NCBI RefSeq assembly: GCF_900473965.1
Contig: NZ_UCNJ01000005.1
Location: forward strand, 1 to 64,000
Direction of reading: 5' to 3'
Length of the DNA: 64,000 bases
Source of the DNA: Synechococcus sp. UW179A
Lineage (GTDB): Bacteria; Cyanobacteriota; Cyanobacteriia; PCC-6307; Cyanobiaceae
Of the stretch, positions 29,016 to 39,282 are shown one piece after another. Position 1 is the stretch's first letter; each line of letters opens with the position of its first letter. Both the position numbers and the translations under genes were made by a program. Below the pieces are notes generated by a model, which saw nothing but the letters and a program-made list of their open reading frames with translations, was not told the DNA's origin and did no database searches.

Positions 29016-30191
29016 ATGGCTCGGGTCGGTGTCGTACTGCTCAATCTGGGTGGCCCTGAGCGAATTCAGGACGTAGGTCCCTTCCTTTTCAATCTCTTTG
29101 CCGACCCAGAGATCATTCGGCTGCCAATTCCCGCTCTGCAGAAGCCTTTGGCCTGGTTGATCAGCACCCTGCGCAGCGGCAAATCACAGAGCGCCTACCG
29201 CTCCATCGGTGGCGGCTCTCCATTGCGTCGGATTACTGAGCAGCAGGCCAGGGAGCTGCAGAGCCTGCTTCGGCAACGGGGTATCGAGGCCACAAGCTAC
29301 GTGGCCATGCGCTACTGGCATCCCTTCACGGAATCCGCCGTTGCAGACATCAAGGCTGACGGAATGGATCAGGTGGTTGTGCTGCCGCTCTACCCGCACT
29401 TCTCCATTAGCACCAGTGGTTCGAGTTTCCGTGAGCTCCAGCGGCTGCGTCAGGGAGACGGTGTCTTTGAGAAGCTGCCGATCCGTTGCATCCGTAGCTG
29501 GTTTGATCATCCTGGCTATGTCACGGCGATGGCTGAGCTGATCGCTGAGGAAATCCGCAATAGCGATGACCCTCTCCAGGCTCATGTCTTCTTCAGCGCC
29601 CATGGTGTGCCGAAGAGTTACGTCGAAGAGGCCGGTGATCCTTATCAACAGGAAATCGAGGCCTGCACTGCCCTGATCATGAAGAAGCTGCAGGAGCTTA
29701 TGGGCCATGACAACCCCCATACCCTCGCTTATCAAAGCCGTGTGGGTCCGGTCGAATGGCTGAAGCCCTACACCGAAGAGGCCCTTGAAGAGCTGGGTAA
29801 AGCCAAGATCAATGATCTTGTGGTGGTGCCGATCAGCTTTGTCAGTGAGCACATCGAAACGCTTGAGGAGATTGACATCGAGTACCGCGAACTTGCGACC
29901 GAGTCTGGTGTGGTGAATTTCCGGCGAGTGCGGGCTCTCGATACCTACCCCCCCTTCATCGAAGGACTGGCTGATCTTGTTGTGACCAGTCTTGAAGGGC
30001 CTGAAGTCAGCCTTGATGCGGCAGCTGAACTGCCCACCAAGGTGAAGCTTTATCCCCAGGAGAAATGGGAGTGGGGTTGGAACAACAGTTCCGAAGTCTG
30101 GAACGGGCGACTGGCCATGCTGGGCTTCTCCGCCTTTCTGCTCGAAATCATCAGTGGCCAGGGCCCACTACATGCACTCGGACTGCTCTGA
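29016..30191 (+). CDS. hemH: Ferrochelatase with C-terminal chlorophyll-binding helix
   Basis: 391 aa. Inserts Fe2+ into protoporphyrin IX. Catalytic region [19 protein letters not shown] with the metal-binding His. About residues 347-391 add a linker and one hydrophobic helix with the LHC/HLIP motif ExxNGRxAMxGF ([12 protein letters not shown]), giving thylakoid anchoring and possible pigment binding. The tail is a known cyanobacterial feature that balances heme and chlorophyll synthesis. ilvB follows after 60 bp. Confidence 0.96.
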   Translation: MARVGVVLLNLGGPERIQDVGPFLFNLFADPEIIRLPIPALQKPLAWLISTLRSGKSQSAYRSIGGGSPLRRITEQQARELQSLLRQRGIEATSYVAMRYWHPFTESAVADIKADGMDQVVVLPLYPHFSISTSGSSFRELQRLRQGDGVFEKLPIRCIRSWFDHPGYVTAMAELIAEEIRNSDDPLQAHVFFSAHGVPKSYVEEAGDPYQQEIEACTALIMKKLQELMGHDNPHTLAYQSRVGPVEWLKPYTEEALEELGKAKINDLVVVPISFVSEHIETLEEIDIEYRELATESGVVNFRRVRALDTYPPFIEGLADLVVTSLEGPEVSLDAAAELPTKVKLYPQEKWEWGWNNSSEVWNGRLAMLGFSAFLLEIISGQGPLHALGLL

Positions 30192-30251
30192 GCGCCGGCA
30201 CAGTGGCGGGCCGGCCCTTAATCTTGAGGGTCAGTTCCCCGTGAAGACACA

Positions 30252-32063
30252 GTGACGCTGATCTCCGCTCCCACGGCCGACACAGCGTCCAGCAGTGATG
30301 GAATCCGCAGGATGAGCGGAGCCCAGGCCTTGATGGATGCGCTGCGTCGACATGGTGTGGACACGATTTTTGGCTACCCGGGCGGTGCCATTCTTCCGAT
30401 CTATGACGCCCTGCACATAGCGGAGAGCGAGGGTTGGTTGCGTCACTTTCTCGTGCGTCACGAACAAGGCGGAACCCACGCTGCGGATGCCTATGCGCGT
30501 GCGACCGGCCGAGTGGGGGTGTGCTTCGGCACGTCCGGCCCTGGGGCCACCAATCTGGTAACGGGTATTGCAACTGCCCAGATGGATTCAGTGCCGATGG
30601 TGGTCATCACTGGCCAGGTGCCGAGGACGGCGATTGGGACCGATGCCTTCCAGGAGACCGACATCTTCGGCATCACCTTGCCGATCGTGAAACATTCATG
30701 GGTTGTGCGAAACCCTGCCGATCTTGCTTCAGTGGTCGCGCAGGCTTTTCACATCGCAGCCTCAGGTCGACCGGGGCCCGTGTTGATTGACATCCCCAAG
30801 GATGTTGGCCAGGAGGAGTTTGATTACATCCCGGTTGAGCCAGGTTCCGTTGTCCCTGCAGGTTTCGGCTCCACCCCTCCGCCTGATTCCCAGTCGATTG
30901 AGGCAGCGCTTGATCTGATTTCCGAAGCCCAACGCCCTCTCCTTTATGTGGGAGGGGGGGCGATCGCCTCATCCGCCCACGACAGTATCGGCGTGCTGGC
31001 GGAGCGCTATCAGATCCCTGTCACCACAACGCTGATGGGGAAGGGCGCCTTTGATGAGAACCATCCACTGGCGTTGGGCATGCTGGGCATGCATGGCACG
31101 GCTTACGCCAATTTTGCAGTAACAGATTGCGATCTGCTGATTGCAGTCGGGGCTCGATTTGATGATCGCGTGACCGGCAAGCTCGACACCTTTGCCCCGC
31201 GTGCCCGGGTGATCCATTTCGAGATCGACCCAGCTGAGATTGGCAAAAACAGGCGCCCTGATGTCGCTGTTCTCGGTGATGTCGGCACCAGTCTTGCCGC
31301 ACTGGTTGATCTGAGTCTGCGCCGTTCTCCTGAACTGCAGACCAGCGTTTGGTTGAAGAGGATTCGTGACTGGAAAGAGCGTTATCCCCTTTCCATTCCG
31401 CCTCAGGAAGGTCCCATTTACCCCCAGGAAGTTCTGATGGCTGTCCGTGACCTGGCCCCTGGAGCCATTGTCACGACGGATGTAGGACAGCATCAGATGT
31501 GGGCTGCTCAGTATTTGCGCAATGGTCCACGTAGCTGGATCAGCAGCGCCGGACTGGGGACGATGGGTTTCGGGATGCCAGCCGCCCTGGGTGCCCAGGT
31601 CGCCTGTCCTGATCGTCAGGTGGTGTGTATCGCAGGTGACGCCAGTGTGCTGATGAATATCCAGGAGCTGGGCACCCTCGCCCAATACAGGCTCCCCGTG
31701 AAGGTGGTGATTGTGAACAATCACTGGCAGGGCATGGTTCGTCAGTGGCAGGAGAGTTTCTACGAAGAGCGTTATTCCGCCTCTGACATGCTGGGCGGCA
31801 TGCCTGATTTCGAAGCTCTGGCCAAAGCCTTTGGCGTAGAAGGCATGAAGATCGTTGAGCGCAAAGATCTGCACAACCGTTTAGCGGAGGCGTTTGACTC
31901 TCCGCATCCAACCTTGGTGGATGTGCATGTTCGCCGTGGTGAGAATTGCTATCCGATGGTTCCTCCCGGTTGCAGCAATGCCCAGATGGTGGGTCTGCCG
32001 GCCCATCCAGAGCTGGCTTTCCAGGATTCCGGAAGTTCTTCCTTCAACCCAGGAGGCCAGTGA
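30252..32063 (+). CDS. ilvB: Acetolactate synthase large subunit
   Basis: 603 aa from a GTG; an ATG at 30312 ([11 protein letters not shown]) is an alternative. ThDP enzyme of branched-chain amino acid synthesis. Motifs: [32 protein letters not shown] with the catalytic Glu, and the ThDP motif [14 protein letters not shown]...NN (about 460-490). A regulatory small subunit is not in this window. The stop TGA is shared with the GTG start of the next gene. Confidence 0.96.
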   Translation: MTLISAPTADTASSSDGIRRMSGAQALMDALRRHGVDTIFGYPGGAILPIYDALHIAESEGWLRHFLVRHEQGGTHAADAYARATGRVGVCFGTSGPGATNLVTGIATAQMDSVPMVVITGQVPRTAIGTDAFQETDIFGITLPIVKHSWVVRNPADLASVVAQAFHIAASGRPGPVLIDIPKDVGQEEFDYIPVEPGSVVPAGFGSTPPPDSQSIEAALDLISEAQRPLLYVGGGAIASSAHDSIGVLAERYQIPVTTTLMGKGAFDENHPLALGMLGMHGTAYANFAVTDCDLLIAVGARFDDRVTGKLDTFAPRARVIHFEIDPAEIGKNRRPDVAVLGDVGTSLAALVDLSLRRSPELQTSVWLKRIRDWKERYPLSIPPQEGPIYPQEVLMAVRDLAPGAIVTTDVGQHQMWAAQYLRNGPRSWISSAGLGTMGFGMPAALGAQVACPDRQVVCIAGDASVLMNIQELGTLAQYRLPVKVVIVNNHWQGMVRQWQESFYEERYSASDMLGGMPDFEALAKAFGVEGMKIVERKDLHNRLAEAFDSPHPTLVDVHVRRGENCYPMVPPGCSNAQMVGLPAHPELAFQDSGSSSFNPGGQ

Positions 32064-32419
32064 GAGCAGGCATTTTATTGGCAGCTGCTCTCAGCTTGAT
32101 GCTGTTGTTTGTGCTGCCTTCTCAGGCTTTTGCCGCAGAGGTTCTGCAGGTGCGTTCGGCGACGCTGCTTCAGATTGGTGACCGCAATCGTAATTACAGT
32201 GTGCAGCTGGCTTGTGTTCAGGTTGAGCCTGAAGATGAGCAGCGAGCGCAGGATTGGATGCGTCGTGAACTTCCCCGCCGACGAAGGGTGAATCTGCGGC
32301 CAGAGGGCAGTGCAGATGGTGTTCTGCTGGCAAGGGTCACTCCGATCGGAGATGATCTCGATCTCGGTGCAGCTCTGGTGAATGAAGGCCTGGCCCAGGT
32401 CACATGCCCAGGAGCTTGA
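32060..32419 (+). CDS. Secreted SNase-like (OB-fold) protein
   Basis: 119 aa from the GTG at 32060, overlapping the ilvB stop, with AGGAGG just upstream at a short 3-nt spacing. Signal peptide [22 protein letters not shown], cleaved near AFA-AEV. The mature part follows the staphylococcal-nuclease order: [53 protein letters not shown]. The catalytic Arg/Glu residues and DGDT of active nucleases are missing. Hence a nuclease-like fold probably used for binding (inference). Confidence 0.65.
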   Translation: MRAGILLAAALSLMLLFVLPSQAFAAEVLQVRSATLLQIGDRNRNYSVQLACVQVEPEDEQRAQDWMRRELPRRRRVNLRPEGSADGVLLARVTPIGDDLDLGAALVNEGLAQVTCPGA

Positions 32420-32420
32420 T

Positions 32421-32645
32421 ATGGCACGCAATCGCATTGCCTCAGGGATTGTGATGGTGCCCTGTGTGCTTCTGGGTTCAGCTTTTCTGAGTACGGCCAT
32501 CTGGGGTGACGCCGCGTCTGACAATCGCTTTCTTGCCATCGGAATCGGCAGTCTGCTGCTGATCGCCGGACTGCTTTCACTGGCGATCCCCGGGGGGAGT
32601 CCCGAAGCTGAGCTTAAGGATGACAAAACGGAACAGTCTCCCTAG
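32421..32645 (+). CDS. Small two-helix membrane protein
   Basis: 74 aa from the ATG at 32421. Two hydrophobic segments, about 7-27 (ASGIVMVPCVLLGSAFLSTAI) and 36-55 (FLAIGIGSLLLIAGLLSLAI), with a charged C-terminal tail. No domain recognised. Begins 1 nt after the SNase-like gene and is probably cotranscribed with it and ilvB. Confidence 0.6.
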   Translation: MARNRIASGIVMVPCVLLGSAFLSTAIWGDAASDNRFLAIGIGSLLLIAGLLSLAIPGGSPEAELKDDKTEQSP

Positions 32646-32713
32646 CAGGCCAACGATCGGTCTGATCTCCGCTCAGTAGGGTTTGTACTAGGGGTCAGGA
32701 GAGGAGGGAGCTC

Positions 32714-34381
32714 GTGCTGCGCCTGAGCGAGCTTCGACTGGAGTTGGACCACACCGAGGATGACCTTGAGCAGGCTGTTCTGCGTTGTTTGCGAGTACCT
32801 CGTGAGCAACTGATCTCCTGCCAGTTGGTGAAGCAAAGCATTGATGCCCGGCGTCGGGATCGAATCCGGATCATCTACAGCGTGGATGTCCAGGTACGGG
32901 GGGAGAAAGCGTTGCTACGTCGATGCTCCGCCGACCGTCGCATTCGTCGCAGTCCCGATGAGTCCTACCGATTCGTTGCGCGTGCTCCATCCAGTCTGGT
33001 CGATGCGTCCTGGCAGCGACCCGTGGTGATTGGGGCAGGACCCTGTGGTTACTTCGCAGCATTGCTGCTGGCACAGATGGGATTACGCCCACTGTTGCTG
33101 GAGCGCGGACAGGTGGTAAAGCAGCGAAGCCGCGACACGTTTGGATTCTGGCGTCGTCAATCGACGTTCAATCCCGAATCCAACGTGCAGTTTGGCGAAG
33201 GTGGGGCAGGAACCTTTTCCGACGGCAAGCTCTACAGCCAGGTGAGCGATCCCGTTCATTACGGTCGCAAAGTGCTGGAAGAGTTGGTGAAATGCGGCGC
33301 CAACCGCGACATCCTCACGCGTCATCGGCCCCATATCGGCACCTTCAAGCTGGCGACAGTAGTCAGGGGGTTACGTACTCAGATTGAGGCTCTTGGCGGT
33401 GAGGTCCGCTTTGGATCCCGCGTGGAACAACTTCTCTTGGAGCCTGCCAGCGCCACTGACGCCAAGCCGATGCGGATCATTGGTCTGCAACTGGCCGATG
33501 GCAGCCGTCTTGACTGCAGTCAGGTGGTTTTGGCACCTGGACATTCGGCAAGGGACACCTTCGCGATGTTGGATCGGACGGGTGTTGCCATGGAGCGGAA
33601 GCCCTTCGCGATTGGCCTTCGCATCGAGCATCCGCAGTCGCTGATCGACAACGCTCGCTGGGGAGATGCTGCTGGCCATCCGTTGCTCGGTGCTGCTGAA
33701 TACAAGCTGGTGCATCACGCCGCCAATGGTCGCTGTGTCTACAGCTTCTGTATGTGTCCAGGTGGGTTTGTGGTGGGTGCGACCTCTGAACCAGGTCGTG
33801 TTGTGACCAATGGCATGAGCCAGCACTCCCGCAACGAACGCAACGCCAACAGCGGCTTGGTGATCCCTGTGTCGGATGCCGACCTGGAGGCTCACGAGCG
33901 CTGGCCAGCTGATCCACTCGCGGGTCTGGTGTTCCAGCGAGAACTCGAATCCCTCGCTTTCCAGCTCGGGGGGGAGGACTACAGCGCCCCGGTGCAGCGA
34001 CAGGAGGACTTTGTGGCCGGAAGGCCATCCACCTCTCTCGGATCGGTCATTCCTTCCTATCAACCCGGTGTCCAACCCGCGGACCTTGCCCAGCTTCTAC
34101 CAGAAACAATGGTGGAGGCCCTGAGGGAAGCTCTGCCGGCATTCAGTCTGAAGATCTCCGGTTATGACCACCCCGATGCCGTTCTGACTGGCGTCGAAAC
34201 TCGTACCTCTTCGCCGCTGCGCATCCCTCGTGATGATCGGCTGGAGTCAATCAATGTGCTCGGTCTTACGCCAGCGGGCGAGGGTGCCGGTTACGCGGGC
34301 GGAATTCTTTCGGCAGCGATCGATGGCATCCGTGCTGCTGAAGCGGTTGCATTGCGTCTGCTTCCTCAGACATCGAACTGA
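32714..34381 (+). CDS. FAD-dependent oxidoreductase (uncharacterised dehydrogenase family)
   Basis: 555 aa from a GTG with a GAGGAG-type SD. An N-terminal part of about 95 residues is followed by FAD loop VVIGAGPCGYFAALLLAQMG, then FGEGGAGTFSDGKLYSQV and the C-terminal GAGYAGGILSAAIDGIRAAEAV. This matches the COG2509-type family, with no established substrate. The FAD domain begins late, and the leading domain is typical of the family. Its end lies 12 bp from the convergent pgeF. Confidence 0.85.
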   Translation: MLRLSELRLELDHTEDDLEQAVLRCLRVPREQLISCQLVKQSIDARRRDRIRIIYSVDVQVRGEKALLRRCSADRRIRRSPDESYRFVARAPSSLVDASWQRPVVIGAGPCGYFAALLLAQMGLRPLLLERGQVVKQRSRDTFGFWRRQSTFNPESNVQFGEGGAGTFSDGKLYSQVSDPVHYGRKVLEELVKCGANRDILTRHRPHIGTFKLATVVRGLRTQIEALGGEVRFGSRVEQLLLEPASATDAKPMRIIGLQLADGSRLDCSQVVLAPGHSARDTFAMLDRTGVAMERKPFAIGLRIEHPQSLIDNARWGDAAGHPLLGAAEYKLVHHAANGRCVYSFCMCPGGFVVGATSEPGRVVTNGMSQHSRNERNANSGLVIPVSDADLEAHERWPADPLAGLVFQRELESLAFQLGGEDYSAPVQRQEDFVAGRPSTSLGSVIPSYQPGVQPADLAQLLPETMVEALREALPAFSLKISGYDHPDAVLTGVETRTSSPLRIPRDDRLESINVLGLTPAGEGAGYAGGILSAAIDGIRAAEAVALRLLPQTSN

Positions 34382-34393
34382 TGACTGAGAGGT

Positions 34394-35233
34394 TCAAATT
34401 GCAGCCTGCCCCACGATTCCACTCCACTGAACCGCCTTCACCTGATCGCGTCGCCAGGAGTGAAACAGGCTCGGCTCAGCGACTGTGCAGAGCGGACATG
34501 TCCTGATCCTGGTGCTGTCAATTCCTTCCGCTTCCAGTTGCTGCAGGGCGGCTTGTCGGATATCTAGACGGCAGCGCCCCTGCTCTGGATCAGGATCAAT
34601 CACGGCTTGCTTCTGCAACTCCTCTAGTGATCTGGGCTCGGTTGCCAACGCCTCACCCACCTGAAGGGCCACGGATTGCGCCACTTGATAACGCTCACCA
34701 CTGACCGCTGGCCCGAGGGCCACGATCAGCTTTTCTTTCCGGGCACCACGTTGTTCGAGCCTGGCGATGGCCGCTGGCAAGATGCGGCTGGCCACGCCAC
34801 GCCAGCCGGCATGGCATGCAGCTACGTGCCCACTGTCGGGATCCGCAAGCAAAACAGGTGTGCAGTCGGCTCCACAGACCCAGAGGCTCTGCCCTCCGCG
34901 ATCGCTTACCAGTCCGTCGGCATCGGGCCATGGTGCTGCACTGGCAGCGGAGGCTTCAAGCACCACGTTCCCATGCACCTGCTGCGGGCGATGAACAGAG
35001 ACACCACAAGACAGGTAGGCAGCCAGCTCGTCGGGACCACGACCTTGCCAGCGGCGTGTGAAGAATCCATGCTCAAAACCAGCGTCAGTCAGGTGGTCCG
35101 CGGTCAGGTAATAACCGCCATAACACCCCACCCAAGTCCATCCCGACAGGGTGTTGAAGCGACTGTCAGGCTGAGAGAGAGGATCCTCTCTCTCAGCTCC
35201 AGCGCCTGGGTCTGCTCCCTGAGCGGCGCTCAT
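34394..35233 (-). CDS. pgeF: PgeF/YfiH-family polyphenol oxidase (laccase-domain) protein
   Basis: 279 aa. Signature residues: QVHGNVV, PDADGLVS, CGADCTPVLLADP, AACHAGWRGV and SLFHSWRRD, giving the Cu/Zn-type His/Cys site. Family members have been linked to purine nucleoside phosphorolysis and to peptidoglycan editing. The ATG is set by a 4-bp ATGA overlap with the Tab2 gene, so it is the third gene of the S1-Tab2-PgeF operon. Confidence 0.88.
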   Translation of the reverse strand: MSAAQGADPGAGAEREDPLSQPDSRFNTLSGWTWVGCYGGYYLTADHLTDAGFEHGFFTRRWQGRGPDELAAYLSCGVSVHRPQQVHGNVVLEASAASAAPWPDADGLVSDRGGQSLWVCGADCTPVLLADPDSGHVAACHAGWRGVASRILPAAIARLEQRGARKEKLIVALGPAVSGERYQVAQSVALQVGEALATEPRSLEELQKQAVIDPDPEQGRCRLDIRQAALQQLEAEGIDSTRIRTCPLCTVAEPSLFHSWRRDQVKAVQWSGIVGQAAI

Positions 35234-36144
35234 GGTTGCGGTTGATCCCTCAGCATCCAGAAGCCTTCGAAACGCTCACTGTCTGGAGAGCTCTGCACAG
35301 CGATGAACTGAAGGCCACGCAGGTTCAGGCACGACGCGTTCAGAGCGGCTGAGATCTGTTCGGCTTCCTGTTGGCTCAGATCACTGACCAGCCAGGAGTC
35401 GTCCTGACCAGCATCAAGAATCAGTTGGAGGGAGCTCACACGCAGCCGCACGGGTTCTAGCCCGCCTAGCCAGCCTGCGAGGGCCAGGGCTCTGGTGCGA
35501 CTGAACAGACGTAGGCCAGGAACTTCAAGCTCCTCCTCGAGAGAGGGAGGAACTGGCAGCAGGCCGTTGAAGCCAAGAGGCCACTCACTGGCATCCTTGA
35601 GGCTGCCGACCGGAAGACCTGCCCAGGTCCAGGCATCGCCCCGGACGGCTTCGGGCAATGGCAAAGGTGGTGTCTCGACTGGGGAAGGCGGCAGGGCCAG
35701 GGGGCCTGCCATGAAGCCCTCCTCCTGCGGGTAAAGCGTCCGCTCGCGTTCATCAAGCCAGTCGAGTAGGGCATAGGTGCGTCTGCTCGATACCACTTCC
35801 AAGAGCAGTTCTGCTGCAGCACGCTGCACCATCGTTTTCATGGCGCTGCGCCAGGCGCGCAGCCTTTGCGGTGGCTTCCAACCTTGGCCTTTAGCCTCAG
35901 CCAAGGCTTCTCGCAGGGCCGCGGCCAACCAGGTGGAGTTCACTTCGCTTGCCGGACAGAGCTTTGCGAAACGGAAGGACTCGTTGCAGTTGATGTCAGG
36001 GGTGCTGATGATCAGCAGTTCCCAGCGCTTCTTCCCATCCTTTTCCAAAATGGGCCTTGAATAGAAATCAAGCTCCCAGTCGGCCTGAAGTTGGGTTCGG
36101 GACTGGGGGCCGGCGTCACCGGCAGGCATGGAAGCTGTGATCAT
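35230..36144 (-). CDS. Tab2/Atab2-family RNA-binding protein
   Basis: 304 aa. N-terminal WELDFYSRPILEKDGKKRWELL matches the DUF1092/Tab2 family, whose algal and plant members bind the psaB 5' leader and activate photosystem I translation. A central Pro-rich linker (LALPPSPVETPPLPLPEA) joins N and C parts, and FIAVQSSPDSERFEGFW ends the protein. It overlaps the S1-domain gene and pgeF by 4 bp each, so it is translationally coupled on both sides. Confidence 0.88.
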   Translation of the reverse strand: MITASMPAGDAGPQSRTQLQADWELDFYSRPILEKDGKKRWELLIISTPDINCNESFRFAKLCPASEVNSTWLAAALREALAEAKGQGWKPPQRLRAWRSAMKTMVQRAAAELLLEVVSSRRTYALLDWLDERERTLYPQEEGFMAGPLALPPSPVETPPLPLPEAVRGDAWTWAGLPVGSLKDASEWPLGFNGLLPVPPSLEEELEVPGLRLFSRTRALALAGWLGGLEPVRLRVSSLQLILDAGQDDSWLVSDLSQQEAEQISAALNASCLNLRGLQFIAVQSSPDSERFEGFWMLRDQPQP

Positions 36145-37436
36145 CCAGCTGACTGTTCCTGCTGCCTAAGGACGTTACGGGCTCTGTTGGCTCGATCGGT
36201 AGCCTCGGCCATCACGGTGTCCTTATCCACGAGAAGCTCCCCTGGCTGTCCCTCCAGTAGGGCAGTGTTGAGTCCGATTCGGCCTCGACCGGGATCCAGT
36301 TCGGTGATCAGTGCTCGCACGGTATCGCCCTGTCCGAAGACTTCGCGCAGTGATCGCAAACTGCCACCGGTGATCACTGACTGATGCAACAGTCCACTGA
36401 CGCCTCCCAGATCGATGAACAGTCCATAGGGCTTGATGGAGGCGACCTGACCTTCGACCAACTGCCCCACCTCAAGCTCTGAGAAACGGGCGGCCGTCGC
36501 GGCGCGCTTTTCGGAAAGGACCAGTTTTCGGGTCTCGGAGTTGACCTCTAGGAAAGCGACGCCAAGTGTTTTACCCACGAGAGATTCGTGATTTTCTCCC
36601 TCCTGAAGCTGGGATCTGGGAATGAAGCCCCTCAACCCTTCGAGGTCGCAGGTGACACCACCACGATTGAAACCGGTGATTTTGACCTGAACCACCTTGC
36701 CGTCCTTGGCGAGCTGCTTCACCTTGTCCCAGCTTTTGCGCAGGGCCAGGGCACGGCAGCTGATGGTGACCATGCCATCGGCGTTTTGTTCACGGGTGAC
36801 CAGCACCTCAACCTCAAGTCCCTTGGGAAAACGTTCCTTCAGGTTGGTGATCACCCCAAGTCCGCATTCGCTTTTGGGCATGAAGCCGGGAGCCTTGCCT
36901 CCGATGTCGACATAAACACCATCACTCTCCATACCGATCACGGTGCCGGTGACCACCTCACCTGTTGTGCCTACAGGCTCATTGGCATCGAGCGCTGCTA
37001 GGAAGGCATCCTCATCGAAATCAAAATCGTCAACGCTGCGGCTTGCTGCAGTTGCCGGATCGGAAGGCGAATTGTTCAGTAGGCGGCCTGTGTCGGAGCC
37101 GCCCAGCAGGTCGGCCATGGTCATTCCGGCTAGATCATCATCGTCGGGATCCCGCGATGGAGTGAAAGACGTCTGTGGCCCTTTTGGTGGTGCAGGCGGA
37201 CTGGGAGCAACAGACTGACCACCTTCTGCGGCAAGTGCGGCCTGCTCGAGCTGTGCGGCACGCTGTACAGCCGCATCAGCGGCTGCACGGGCTTGCTCAG
37301 CCTCCTTGCGCAGACGATCCTGCTCTTCCCGCTTGCTGATATGCATCACCTGAAGCGGTTTTCGTGGTGGCTGCGCCGAAGCTGCAGCAACCTTGCCACC
37401 ATCAAGTCGTGAATTCTGACGTTCTGTTCCGGCCAT
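36141..37436 (-). CDS. S1-domain RNA-binding protein (ribosomal protein S1 homologue)
   Basis: 431 aa from the ATG at 37436. The N-terminal 175 residues are charged and coiled-coil-like (KREEQDRLRKEAEQARAAAD) then acidic. Three S1 domains follow: GEVVTGTVIGMESDGVYVDIGG, KVVQVKITGFNRGGVTCDLEG, and GQLVEGQVASIKPYGLFIDLGG. A basic helix ends the protein. Cyanobacteria often have two S1-like proteins, and the long N-terminal extension marks this as the nonstandard one (inference). First gene of the S1-Tab2-PgeF operon, divergent from the creatininase gene. Confidence 0.88.
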   Translation of the reverse strand: MAGTERQNSRLDGGKVAAASAQPPRKPLQVMHISKREEQDRLRKEAEQARAAADAAVQRAAQLEQAALAAEGGQSVAPSPPAPPKGPQTSFTPSRDPDDDDLAGMTMADLLGGSDTGRLLNNSPSDPATAASRSVDDFDFDEDAFLAALDANEPVGTTGEVVTGTVIGMESDGVYVDIGGKAPGFMPKSECGLGVITNLKERFPKGLEVEVLVTREQNADGMVTISCRALALRKSWDKVKQLAKDGKVVQVKITGFNRGGVTCDLEGLRGFIPRSQLQEGENHESLVGKTLGVAFLEVNSETRKLVLSEKRAATAARFSELEVGQLVEGQVASIKPYGLFIDLGGVSGLLHQSVITGGSLRSLREVFGQGDTVRALITELDPGRGRIGLNTALLEGQPGELLVDKDTVMAEATDRANRARNVLRQQEQSAG

Positions 37437-37487
37437 GGGACCCATCGTCCTTGGCAGGACAGTCTGACAGCAGAAGGTTGATTCAGG

Positions 37488-38321
37488 ATGAGCGGCAACG
37501 GTGGACAAAAGTCCAGGCGGCTTGAGTGCATGCACTGGCCTGAGGCTGCTCTGGCATTTGAACGGAGCGGTTCAACCCTTGTATGGCCATTCGGTGCTTT
37601 TGAGCAGCACGGTCCGCAGCTTCCCCTGCTCACGGATGCTCTGTTCGCGGAACGCATCCTTAATCACGTGCTGGAAGGTCTTCCTGAGGAGATGCCGATC
37701 TGGGCTCTGCCAACCCAGACAATCGGTCTTTCACCTGAACATCGTGGCTTTCCGGGAACACTCAGCCTCAGTGCCGAACTGTTGATTCGCCTTGTCAAAG
37801 AAGTTGGTCAACAGCTTGCGGACCAGGATGTGAAGCGCTTGGTGTTGTTCAACGCCCATGGCGGTCAGATTGGTCTTCTGCAAACCGCTGCCCGAGAACT
37901 GGCAGCGGAAACTCCTTCAATGGCCGTTCTTCCCTGTTTTCTTTGGAGCGGGGTTTCAGGACTCAAGTCCCTCGTGCCGGCTGATGAGCTTGCACATGGA
38001 TTGCATGCGGGGCTGGCTGAGACGAGCCTGATGCTGGCGCTTGAGCCCTCGCTGGTCGGCGAACAGAGACCTCTCGATGGTGACCATGTCAGCGAGAGGG
38101 CGGCAGCCACACCCCCTGAAGGCTGGAGTCTTGAAGGTCCCGCACCCCTCGCCTGGTTCACCGCCGACCTCAGCCGCTCCGGTGTTGTAGGGGATAGTCG
38201 AGGCGCAAACGAGAAGCTTGGAAGTCAGTTGGAGACTGCGCTTGTGGCCCATTGGCATCGACTCTTTACGAACCTGATGGCATCCAGCTGGCCACCTAGT
38301 GGAGACCAGCGACGTATCTGA
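37488..38321 (+). CDS. Creatininase-family amidohydrolase
   Basis: 277 aa from the ATG at 37488 (internal ATG at 37530). Metal-dependent amidohydrolase fold: [38 protein letters not shown] and [14 protein letters not shown] hold the His/Asp/Glu ligands. Homologues act on creatinine, formamides or cyclic pterin/riboflavin-type substrates, and the true one here is unknown. Starts 51 bp from the divergent S1-domain gene. Confidence 0.85.
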   Translation: MSGNGGQKSRRLECMHWPEAALAFERSGSTLVWPFGAFEQHGPQLPLLTDALFAERILNHVLEGLPEEMPIWALPTQTIGLSPEHRGFPGTLSLSAELLIRLVKEVGQQLADQDVKRLVLFNAHGGQIGLLQTAARELAAETPSMAVLPCFLWSGVSGLKSLVPADELAHGLHAGLAETSLMLALEPSLVGEQRPLDGDHVSERAAATPPEGWSLEGPAPLAWFTADLSRSGVVGDSRGANEKLGSQLETALVAHWHRLFTNLMASSWPPSGDQRRI

Positions 38322-38394
38322 ACACCAGCAATCGAACATCCAATTTCGGCAACACTGGTTACAGTCATCTGCGTTGAACGTTACGGAAAGATTT

Positions 38395-39120
38395 ATGCCG
38401 ACCCCCGTCAGCCCCGAGGTCGCCGTCCTTGACGAACGGGATGCATCGGCTCAGCAATTGCCTGACTTCTCCACCGAGGCCTATAAGGACGCCTACAGCC
38501 GGATCAACGCCATCGTGATCGAGGGAGAGCAGGAGGCCTATGACAATTACATGGCCCTGGGAACGTTGATCCCGGAAAACAAAGACGAACTCGCCAAACT
38601 GGCGAAGATGGAGATGAAGCACATGAAGGGCTTCACGTCTTGCGGTCGCAACTTAGGTGTGACGGCAGACATGCCTTTCGCCAAAAAGTTCTTTGGCCCT
38701 CTCCATCAGAATTTTCAGAAAGCTCTCAAGGAAGACAGAGTCGTGACTTGCCTGCTCATTCAGGCACTCCTGATTGAAGCTTTCGCTATTTCCGCTTATC
38801 ACATCTACATCCCCGTTGCTGACCCCTTTGCTCGCAAGATTACTGAGGGTGTCGTCAAGGATGAATATCTCCACCTCAACTACGGGGAACTGTGGTTAAA
38901 GAACAATTTTGAGGCCAGTAAAGAGGAGCTTTTCGCTGCCAATAAGGAGAATCTTCCACTCATTCGTTCCATGCTCGACCAGGTTGCATCCGATGCGGCC
39001 ACTCTCCATATGGAGAAGGAAGATCTGATCGAAGATTTTCTGATCGGCTATCAGGAAGCCCTCAGCGAGATCGGCTTCAACATGCGTGAAATTGCTCGAA
39101 TGGCTGCTGCAGCTCTTTGA
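38395..39120 (+). CDS. ado: Aldehyde-deformylating oxygenase
   Basis: 241 aa from the ATG at 38395 (open frame to 38299). Nonhaem di-iron enzyme that converts fatty aldehydes to alkanes and formate. Iron ligands appear as Glu in [12 protein letters not shown], ExxH in [10 protein letters not shown], Glu in [14 protein letters not shown], and ExxH in [12 protein letters not shown]. All four helices are present at normal length. Followed by aar after 162 bp, which carries a stem-loop. Known cyanobacterial pair for hydrocarbon synthesis. Confidence 0.96.
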   Translation: MPTPVSPEVAVLDERDASAQQLPDFSTEAYKDAYSRINAIVIEGEQEAYDNYMALGTLIPENKDELAKLAKMEMKHMKGFTSCGRNLGVTADMPFAKKFFGPLHQNFQKALKEDRVVTCLLIQALLIEAFAISAYHIYIPVADPFARKITEGVVKDEYLHLNYGELWLKNNFEASKEELFAANKENLPLIRSMLDQVASDAATLHMEKEDLIEDFLIGYQEALSEIGFNMREIARMAAAAL

Positions 39121-39178
39121 CTTAGTTGAAACCAGCGCTCTATGTTCCAGTTGAGCGATTCAGGTCCGCTTCAACGAC

Positions 39179-39204
39179 AGGCACGTTTCCCATTGAACGT
39201 GCCT
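39179..39204 (+). other. 9-bp perfect stem-loop between ado and aar
   Basis: AGGCACGTT-8 nt-AACGTGCCT, 59 bp after the ado stop. No T-run follows. It may mark the end of the ado transcript, a processing site or an operator for aar. The rest of the 162-bp gap has no gene. Confidence 0.5.
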
Positions 39205-39282
39205 ACATGGGATCATGAGTGATAAGCCCCCTACCAGGGTGAGGTCTATTTCAATGCGTACACGTACGACCGTCGGCACTAT

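Noticed and set aside
30969-31874. 301-aa frame antisense to ilvB
   Set aside because: Lies wholly inside a well-conserved gene; composition is a shadow of ilvB codons.
33371-34075. 234-aa frame antisense to the FAD oxidoreductase
   Set aside because: No family features, contained in a recognised gene.
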